DNA of 64,000 bases from Aporrectodea caliginosa (Eukaryota; Annelida; Clitellata; Crassiclitellata; Lumbricidae). The stretch lies in contig JACEVL010000157.1 of assembly GCA_020284085.1 (NCBI GenBank), positions 1,125,001 through 1,189,000 on the forward strand, written 5' to 3'. The translations under genes and the position numbers were made by a program. Every line of letters begins with the position of its first letter. Position 1 is the first letter of the stretch. The notes beneath the pieces are model-generated. The model saw nothing but the letters and a program-made list of their open reading frames with translations, was not told the DNA's origin and did not search any database. Shown piece after piece: positions 55,733 to 64,000 of this stretch.

Positions 55733-57125
55733 CAGCGGCGTCACTAGAGTTGGTGTCACCCAGTGCGGTAACTCATGAGTTCACCCCATGGACCTCCGCC
55801 ATTACCTACAGGCCTCATTATAATAATAAATGTTCAAAAATACAGAAAATTATACAATTACTACAGTAATGTCAACTTAGAGGGAAGTGGGGCATGACGG
55901 CCGTGCTAACGATAAATATGAATTTTCAGGCATGAAAATGGAATGAAAAGGAAATAAACTGGTGTGGTATACACTCTATGACACCTGATTATAATCATCA
56001 AATGGCAGCACAATAGCTCTTCATTTATGACTATTTAGTTGAGAAAACTGCATGCCAAGAAAGAAAACACAGTTCACAGTCAGTCCACTCCACACATTCA
56101 GCACAGAGAAACAAATCGTCGTCAAATACGCCTTTTGCTTCAGCACAGGCCTCGTGAAACTATGTTTTACACTTATTACAGGCTATCCACTAATAATTGT
56201 TTTTCTGGGCATGCCATACAGTAACTCAGCCTTCCGCTTCCTTAGTTCTCCATTTCTAACTTTCTACAATGCTAGAGTCAATTGTTCCAAGTCATATTTT
56301 CCTCGATCAGTTTTTCTCTGGTAGAATCTGACCATTTCTTATAGGAAAACAATCACAATAAGCTAAATATATCCTACAACATTAGCCGACACGGATCTTC
56401 CAATTTCTACATAATACAAAATGCTATGGCCGGGGGCAACGTGCCCAGGTGTACAATATGGCACTGGGAGTTTTTTCTCCTTTACGGGTGGCAGCAATAC
56501 AACGCAATTCTAAATTATCGTCCACGCGCAAGCAGAAAATTAATCCCAACATAAAGTCCGTAAGCAATAAACACACCAGATATATGACTTAATTGAACGA
56601 TCATTCTGCTAACCTGCAGAATCTGTGAAACTCTAAAGTGTTTGATACTGCACAAAAACAAAAAACAAACTTTTAATTATACTGATTGCCCAACAGCATT
56701 AGCATCGCAATAAATGATATGAATATGCATGAGGCTGTGTCAGGAAATAATCTACATACTCAAAACTGGATTGGAACGCGAAATTGTATAAATAAAGTGG
56801 ATGGGCATCTTACCTCACATGGGCGTCCTGCCCACTTCCCCTATTATTATGTATTTCTCTGACGCGAGTAAGCGTATTAGGCTACTGATTAGGCCTATCT
56901 GACTGTTCGACTTGCCTAATTGCCTTGTTTTCGATTATAACGAGGAAAATAATTGAAAATTTGGCAGATTATTTCTAAAACATTGCAATATAGCAATAAT
57001 ATCAATTGAAATCAGGTTAGCATTATTAAAAATATAAATTTATGAAAATATACTCATAAGTGAAATACGGTAATACAAAAAAGGAACAAATACGCAAGCA
57101 TTTCAGCATTTAGTGAACATCTCGA
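55733..57125. other. Unassigned AT-rich stretch
   Basis: No gene recognised. It may hold the 3' UTR of the candidate minus-strand exon ending at 57131. Confidence 0.3.
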
Positions 57126-57130
57126 CTAAA

Positions 57131-57295
57131 TCATAACTTTCCTTTCCTGGCTTTCAACTCTGTGAACTTGTCGATCACTTCATCGAAATCAGTGCTTTGT
57201 GTGTCTTGTCTAGCAACAAATGAAGGCAGTAAAAAGATATTGCACTCATCCTGAACTACGTGGTCGTCGTGCTGTGCAGGGCCAACGACACAGAA
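57131..57295 (-). CDS. Candidate terminal coding exon, unrecognised protein
   Basis: The minus strand has a good 3' splice site, ttccaatttctgcag, ending at 57296, followed by 54 codons and TGA at 57133-57131. The peptide has mixed, protein-like composition (FCVVGPAQHDDHVVQDECNI, then FLLPSFVARQ, then FDEVIDKFTELKARKGKL) with an amphipathic, charged C-terminal helix. I do not recognise the family. The frame is also open about 15 codons into the presumed intron, so the acceptor is not proven. No upstream exon was identified. It might belong to a host gene whose other exons lie further right, or be chance. Confidence 0.25.
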   Translation of the reverse strand, partial: FCVVGPAQHDDHVVQDECNIFLLPSFVARQDTQSTDFDEVIDKFTELKARKGKL

Positions 57296-57985
57296 CTGCA
57301 GAAATTGGAAACTATATACCCAAGGCGAGCTATAAGGATATGTCGAGTATCACACAGAATAAAACACAGAATGGCGCTGTATACTGAACGCGGCGATACG
57401 TCCCCTCGTTTCAAATGGTCTGAGAGGCCGTAAAGATCGTCACGCGGCAAAGGATCGTTAGACTTTACGCAGACATAGGCTACAATTCAAAGAAAGGAAG
57501 AAACCGTTGTACCAGAGACTAAGGCATTTCCCGACTCGAGATTTCAAGATTTTCAATAAGATGGTCCAATTCTACAAAAGTAGTTCTGTTGGAGTAACGA
57601 GTTTGTTCAAGTTGACCTCTCGCCAAAGAAGTCAATCAATTAGAAAAACGTTTGGCCAGAAGTTCCGAAAACTATATCCTTGGAGCCTATCAACAGAAAT
57701 GAGCGGTATACTTTCATTACTGCTGTTATTTTTTAAAAAATTATTGTTACTAATTTTACTATTATATATATAAGTCCTATTTAAGTTTTATTATTATTTA
57801 AGTCCTATTGAAGTCCTAACTAAGTATCAAATACATTTTCGAATTATAATCAAGAAAGCTTAGTATAAGCTACATGTATGAGCTTTCCTTGGCTTTTGTT
57901 GCACTGTACTTACAGTACTTTCTGTTTCATGATTGTAACCTAAAACCTGTTCTGCGCAATAAACACATTCAATTTAAAATTCAAT
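57296..57985. other. Unassigned stretch
   Basis: A plus-strand open frame at 57507-57773 has no recognised motif and ends in a low-complexity TTA-rich run. Confidence 0.35.
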
Positions 57986-58870
57986 TCAATTTACACGGAT
58001 GGATCCAGATGCGAAGTTACAGCTGCTGCAGCAGTCATCGTCCTAGAAGTCTCAAACCGGAAGGTGCTGAAAATAGCGGACACGTCCAGTGCTTGTGCTG
58101 CAGAAACAGCGGCGAAACAGAATATATATATATATATATATATATATCCGACTGGTTATATGCTATACGAGTAACAGGCCTTCGCGAGTGACATATTGAC
58201 GATCTTCACTGATTCCCTCAGCCCTGCGGACTATGTGAAGCTGCAACGGTCTATTTGTTGACTGACAACGATGACCGATGTAATGTAAAACATCAGCAGA
58301 CTTGGTCTGCGTAACGTCACAATGGTTCTGGATTTCGAGCCATAGGCTACGTGTATCCATGAAAACGAGGAAGTCGACAACGCGACAAAAGAACTGCTCT
58401 AAATGAGGGTTGTCATTTCCTGTGCATATGTTCAGCGTGAAGAGAAGTATAAGAAAATCCATGATTACTTATTAGCCTATAAAAGTGGCGGAAGGAATAC
58501 ACTGATAGCTCGGGTCTTTTGTAAAGAAATCCAGTCACTGGTTTCTACCAAAACCAACTGCATCGATAGAGACTACGGAAGCAGGAGTGATGCTGAACTG
58601 GGGCTTTAACAGATCAAGATGCACCGTGACTGAAGATGTGAAGAGAACAAAGTCTCTGATGCGGTGATACCTAATACCCTCAAATATCTTCTCTTGGTCT
58701 GTCCCGCAAAAATATCAGCCGGATAACTCGCAAGAAATGTCCGAAACTCGGACTACAGCCCACACCAAAAAGTGAACGTATTCCGGAATAGGGCTCTGCA
58801 GCTGAAGGTTGCAAGATTCATCAATGGAATAACGAAAGGGAAAATGTTATAAACAGACGAAGTTCTTTTT
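57986..58870 (+). pseudogene. LINE RNase H domain remnant and C-terminal tail
   Basis: Frames from 57986 give IYTDGSRCEVTAAAAVIVL (first acidic residue of RNase H) and SSACAAETAAK (second). A TA microsatellite intervenes, then TYLTIFTDSLSAL (third, about 58185-58225) and, near 58330-58380, a WF.I.SHR..R.NEEVD-like tail motif. The order TDGS, ETAA, TDS, H..VD is that of RNase H in I/jockey-type LINE ORF2 proteins, which degrades the RNA of the hybrid. An open stretch after 58403 (SCAYVQREEKYKKIHDYLL) may be the following C-terminus. The (TA)n run at 58122-58147 sits inside the domain, and frames are broken. Confidence 0.6.
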
Positions 58871-59390
58871 CCTTCCTTTTTACAGTTGTGTACATATTAT
58901 ATTTATATTATGTTGATGATTGGGAAAGAAGATGGATTGTGATGGATAGAATGGGGCAGATCGAAATGTCGAATTTGCACTCGGCATGTATCGGATAGAA
59001 GAATGAAGAAAGAAGTAAGAAGGCAGAAGTATGTTGTAAATGACTATATCCTCTCGAGAGATCATCTATCATTGTAGACGGATGGGTAACCTGACCGAAG
59101 AAGTAGAAGGACGAGACTGAAAAACGATCTACCGACTAATCACAACGAAGAGAAAGCATCTTTAACAAGACTTCTGGATTCTAAAAGACCATAAATGAAC
59201 ATTTTGGATCATATAAAATCACAAAAATGGACAATATGTGCATCATTGAGATGCTAATATTGGAATAATAATAATAATATTGTTAATATTTTAATATTCC
59301 AGCGTATCTCAGTAGCTCTGCAACGGGGGAATGCCATCTGCCTCTCCGGAACATTGCCAACGCTCTCTGAGATCTGCTGAGATGACTTTT
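58871..59390. other. Unassigned stretch
   Basis: Purine-rich and AT-rich sequence without recognised genes. Confidence 0.35.
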
Positions 59391-59394
59391 CAGA

Positions 59395-59656
<262 letters not shown>

Positions 59657-61825
59657 GACTACTTTTCTCTTTCAGCGCTTATCAATGGCTATCCAGCGCT
59701 TCAACGCAGTCTCTTTTGCACCTTCTCCATCAATAAAACCATCTCCAGTTTGCAAATCCTGAGATATCATATCTACCTCGGGAAACAATAATAATAAATA
59801 ATAAAATAATAATAACCTGAGCCTCAGAGCCTCAGAGCCTCAGCACCGTCTCCCTGTACTGGTCCAGAACTTGCCGAACAGTGGTCGTTCTAAGTGTCCG
59901 TTCTCTCTCTTTTAATTAGGGGGCCTAGTATTTAAGTACCCGAGGGATCATGTGTAGGCCTACCTTGGAGCACTTTTCAAGTAAAAATAATAATAAGACG
60001 AATATTGGAATAATAAGAAAAGTTGCGTGCCACGGACAAACGATCCCCTCCTGGAGTTACTGCATAGGCTTCATAGCGATGAGAAGAAGCTTTACGATGA
60101 CGTTTGTTCAGCGGCAATGTAATGAGCGATACACACAAGAAACCTGTGAGGTGCTAACCTCTCGAAGGACGACGGTGGCGCCGATCCGAGTGTATGGGTA
60201 TCGTGACTCGATCGTGGCTCTCTACGTCAACAAAACGTTATGGGTGATATTGGCAAATCAGGTCACGAAAAAATGAAGACCAAAAAACGACGTCATATAG
60301 GCCCTGGTTGCCGGAAGACAAATCCAATTTAACTCATGTTGTCGTGTGCGGAGAAAACAGAGCTTGCACGACACACACATTTAATTCGGGGTTATGCGAA
60401 TGCTGGTTTGTTTTTTTGCCAAGGGGATTCTCTTCGAGAAAGCGAGCATTGTCATCGTCTTCGTCGTGTTTTAATTATTGTTCCTGCGAAGAATGTCCGC
60501 TGCTTTAGGAGCATCGTTATACGTCGCTCTGTCTGTCTCTGCGTAATATTCTGTGTGCAACATAACCCGGTCGTCGAAGAATCAGTTCCGTAACAAAGTT
60601 ACAGAAAACAGACGAAATAAAAAGCCGTTCCGTTTGGAGTCACTAAAAATAGCTGCTGCAACACCCGAAGCGCTCGAGGAAAGCGCTGTGTATAGGCTAC
60701 CCTCCTGACATACCCCTCTCCCACGCTGCCTCCATCGCTTCCTCTTTCCCACTTTCACTCTCTCCTCCCACAGAAGCTCCATCCTTGTAATCGAAGAGGG
60801 TAACTCTGAATAGCATGGTAATGCAGCATTATGTACATGCGTCGAAACTTCGACTTCGACATTCGTTGTCGACAAAGCAAAAAAGAAACGGCGTTGAGCC
60901 AGTCCTATATATAGGCTGGCAACAGATACCTGAAGATACAGAGCGAGGTATGTAATTGGACCAACGGCTTTCGTTCTTAGCACACTATTCGTGACATATC
61001 GACTTCTGGAAATATGTAATATATACAGGCATGCATACATTGTTACTGAAAAATTATAGAAAAATAGGTTTCTTTGTGTAAGCGTATACCCTGTATTATG
61101 ATATGGATTTCTCTGACGCGGGTGAACTTATTATTGCCTGACAGCTGAACTGGCGATTCGACTCGCCCTGCTTTCGTTTAGTGACTGCAATGGTCAACTG
61201 TATACAGGAACTGCATCACATCCACTTAGATAAAAACGTCATTTGTATCTAAGTGGAAGTGATGACTCATTGGTTGCGTATATATAGGCTACGCCTAAGC
61301 ACAATGTCTTATTAAATGTCTTATCTGGCATACAATTAAATAGGCCTACTTGTCAAGGGAATCGGTTCAGTTGGGCTAAACGGCCATGACGTCACTGGAA
61401 AAACTGATGAAGATGTGCTTTGACCCTCACAGTCCTCACTTCTGATCCGAAAGAAAATGGCAGGTGCGTTTACGGTCTGGATAGGCTATCGGCTGAAGCG
61501 GGTTAATCAACTTATTGTCCCATTGTTTCAAAAACTTTTGCATCTTCATCCATTCCTATCCCCATTAAAACGACTGCGGCACTGATACCCATGCATGGTG
61601 TGCTTGATACGTGTCTGCGAAGCTCAAATAGATGTGTTTGCCGTCTAAAACAAGCATCCATATAATATCTCGCATCGCATGCATGGCTTCACAGGCCGTA
61701 TCTCCTAAATTTTCCACCGACTTCGTGTAGGACTATTGTGTAGATATAGCTGCATGTTGATTTGTGTATATATATAGGCCATTTTATTTACAGACCTTTA
61801 CAGATATAATTGTAGTAGGCCTCTA
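59657..61825. other. Unassigned stretch
   Basis: Contains cctcagag triplication at 59820-59842 and a 19-bp-arm hairpin at 61214-61264. Open frames at 59.95-60.6 kb have no recognised motif. Confidence 0.35.
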
Positions 61826-61828
61826 TAC

Positions 61829-61891
61829 ACTGTATATATATATATATATATATCATAACTCGAACTATATATCAACAACGCATTTGCGAGC

Positions 61892-61947
<56 letters not shown>
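61829..61947. repeat. (TA)n microsatellite, two blocks
   Basis: ta-runs at 61833-61853 and 61896-61946. Confidence 0.95.
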
Positions 61948-63370
61948 TTTTCTATATATTTGCCACGTCAGCAGACTACTGGACATGTCATGTCTAACGT
62001 GGCGTGCCTGAGGAAACCCCGCTGTGTTAGGCAATCGCAGGTAGTTCTAGCACTTTCTCCATTGCGCAAGCGTGAGTTTTCCACACAAAAAACCACTTGG
62101 GGCCTACTCCTCGCCTTCAAGCATCAGCATCCAACATTACGTTAAATTACCTTCATACCCTTCCGATGTTTTAAAGGCAAGCTAAGATGATTTGTAAATT
62201 GAACAGAATTTGTCATGTTAGGCAATCCATTACAAAAGACTGAAACAACCCGAGGACGAAATAATCAGTTAAAAGCATGAGAGGCCGTATATGCCACCGC
62301 ATTCAATTTGCTATTAAGATATCTTACTTCGAGATTACAAGCTTGGAACACCAAAAACCACCTGACAAGCTTCGAAAATGTAGATACAGTGACAGCGTAA
62401 TATATATATGCTATATATTATATATATTGTATATTTGTATTATATATTGTCAGACCGATTATGATAAGTATGCCTATATTGGCCTATAACATGCGAACTT
62501 AAAATATAATGTTTTCAAGTTTAGAGTCTACACGATGTCAATACAGCAGAATAAGCATCTTTCTCAATTTTCTTGGGTTTAATTTGGTTCATGACTTTTT
62601 AATGAAATGAGTCTTCCATGGCCTTCATGCCCTTCAATGTCAAACTGCGTAATAAATAGTCACCAGCTGCATGCAGCATCACTGTTGTCACAATAAAAAT
62701 GTACATCACCGTGTACCAACACCAATTGTAGCCTAAACGGAACTTCAACTAAAACAATGTCTTAACATTTCAAAAGCATTTTGTACATCTGACCAAAAAA
62801 TTCTCCGACACTTTCGTACAAGTTAAAGTTGCCTCTTAGCAATTTTTGCGAAATCCTGTACGAACTATCCGAAAAATCTGAGTAGCCTATACATGATTTC
62901 CTCGTTTCTTGGTCTTCCGGTGGCTCAAATCGATTCGAAGATTACCGACCAACGCGTATATAGGCCTACTGGAAAAGTTGGCCATCACTCGCAACCGTAG
63001 TTGCACTGTCGAATTACGAGCTTCAGTCTTTCGATCGATTCATTTTGCGTCCTTGGCTGAAATCAACGTCGGATTCTTCCGGTGATTTACGCCCAACAGT
63101 GCCTGTGTGAACCCCCCACCGTGCTGATCACGGTTAAGCCTATCTTCTGTTACTTCATCTCTCTTCCGTCACGTAGGCCTATAGCCTACGTGCCGACGAT
63201 GAGGTTTCAAGGAGATATTTCCACTTCTGTCTGTCTGCGATCATGTTGACGGCAGTTCTTCTGTCCACTCCACGCGTCATGAGTCCTCCCTCATGTCGGT
63301 TAATTAGGCTCATAGTTAGGCCAATAAAAACCTGTGTCAACGACTTCCGAGCTGTAGTTGGCCAGCTCCG
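61948..63370. other. Unassigned stretch
   Basis: No recognised gene. TAGGCCTA words at about 62960 and 63175. Confidence 0.35.
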
Positions 63371-63377
63371 ATTGGTC

Positions 63378-63460
63378 TCTGTCTGTCTGTCTATCTATCT
63401 CTCTGTCTGTCTGTCTCTGTCTCTGTCTGTCTCTCTGTCTGTCTCTCTGTCTGTCTGTCA
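63378..63460. repeat. (CTGT)n microsatellite
   Basis: ctgtctgtctct-type repeat directly 5' of an L2-like LINE fragment. Confidence 0.95.
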
Positions 63461-63622
63461 TGACGCTCAAGTAGCTCTTGTGCATAGTATCGTTACTAGT
63501 CGAGTTGACCTCTGTTGCTCGATCTTCCCCTTCGGGTTTGGGGGACTAGACCGAGTTCTGCTCTCAGCTGCTCGGCTTATTGGGCGAGTTCCCAAATTCG
63601 GCTCTGTTTCTGCCTACATGCG
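63461..63622 (+). mobile_element. L2-like LINE fragment, truncated at a chimeric junction
   Basis: Encodes ALVHSIVTSRVDLCCSI, then LDRVLLSAARLIGRVPKFG and SVSAYMR, aligning with the first part of the 0.6-1.1 kb copy. Homology stops abruptly at about 63622, where a different LINE begins. Confidence 0.8.
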
Positions 63623-64000
63623 CGAACCTGGCATATGAAGAAAGACTGAGGAGATGCAAGCTGACAACATTGGAGAAAAGGAGAAATAGAGGAGACTTAA
63701 TAGAGACATTCAAGATAGTGATAGGAAGAGACAAGATACCAGCACAGAGGCTATTTAAATTCTCAGTTGATAAGAGAACTCGAGGACACAGATACAAGAT
63801 TAATAAAGAAACAGCTGGGACAATAATGCAAAGATTCTTCAGTACAAGAGTAGTTAATAGTTGGAACAAGTTGGACGAGGAAATTGTTGCTGCGGACTCG
63901 GTGATGGAATTCAAGAAGAGGCTCACTAAAATTGGATACTAGGTCAAGATGCATTGGATAAGACTTGAGAGAGTGGCTCTGACACAGATGCAAGTCTTCT
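63623..64000 (+). mobile_element. Second LINE family, RT C-terminus and start of 3' UTR, running off the window
   Basis: The open frame encodes LAYEERLRRCKLTTLEKRRN, RGDLIETFKI, KRTRGHRYKIN and FFSTRVVNSWNKLDEEIV, ending ADSVMEFKKRLTKIGY at the stop 63940-63942. This is the C-terminal tail of a CR1/jockey-superfamily RT (YEERL..L.L.TLE.RR.RGD, then FFS.RVVN.WN.L). The fragment starts mid-protein against the L2-like piece, so it is 5'-truncated, and its frame is intact. The 3' UTR continues past the window edge. Confidence 0.8.

Noticed and set aside
55733..55780. Start of a hAT-like element (cagcggcgtcactag)
   Set aside because: No matching opposite end or duplication was found within the next kilobase.
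61214..61264. 19-bp-arm hairpin as a microRNA candidate
   Set aside because: Short stem with one mismatch and a 13-nt loop; such hairpins are expected by chance in 64 kb of AT-rich repeat DNA.

Overview
The window looks like a repeat-dense, AT-rich stretch of a large animal genome, most likely a marine invertebrate. The evidence is: an animal neuropeptide-type GPCR, many L2/CR1-like LINE fragments, hAT-type MITEs, foldback elements whose arms are built from about 15-bp tandem units (as known for the TU elements of sea urchin), long microsatellites, and a strikingly over-used palindrome TAGGCCTA. The phylum cannot be fixed from this sequence; sex-peptide-receptor-like GPCRs are best known from protostomes. 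There are no operons, bacterial features or CRISPR arrays. One assembly ambiguity (N) lies at 4002. || Layout. 0.5-3.8 kb: an L2-like LINE end, then a nested set of foldback, Helitron-like and MITE elements, then a tRNA-like SINE head and a CR1-like end. 4-7 kb: low-complexity and unassigned DNA. 7.4-10.4 kb: an old, broken LINE with ORF1 and ORF2 remnants, a SINE and two further LINE ends. 10.8-11.1 kb: a hAT MITE. 12.1-13.4 kb: the only convincing host gene, an intronless seven-transmembrane receptor on the minus strand with one single-base frameshift. 13.4-20.4 kb: mostly unassigned. 20.4-25.8 kb: two MITEs, a hairpin, microsatellites, an L2-like copy carrying a tail-only insertion, and a SINE. 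27.3-29.9 kb: a broken minus-strand ORF of an uncharacterised repeated protein family, split by a hAT MITE. 30-35.7 kb: inverted/tandem repeats, a (CT)n tract and three LINE reverse transcriptase remnants. 36.4-41 kb: a SINE, a candidate exon, microsatellites, an L2-like end and a Mutator-like foldback. 41.2-43 kb: the best preserved CR1/L2-like RT. 44-46.2 kb: a dead hAT transposase with a young SINE-like insert in a 50-bp duplication, then a defective mariner. 46.4-47.1 kb: a perfect 189-bp inverted repeat. 47.4-52 kb: three hAT MITEs. 52.5-58.9 kb: repeat pairs, a candidate last exon and an RNase H-bearing LINE remnant. 59.4-64 kb: microsatellites and a chimera of two LINE families at the edge. 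|| How it works together. Apart from the receptor and possibly one or two unrecognised exons, nearly everything recognisable is mobile DNA. The informative content is the order of insertion: several elements can be shown to interrupt older ones because the reading frame or homology resumes on the far side and target-site duplications remain. All motif calls, alignments and counts were made by eye.
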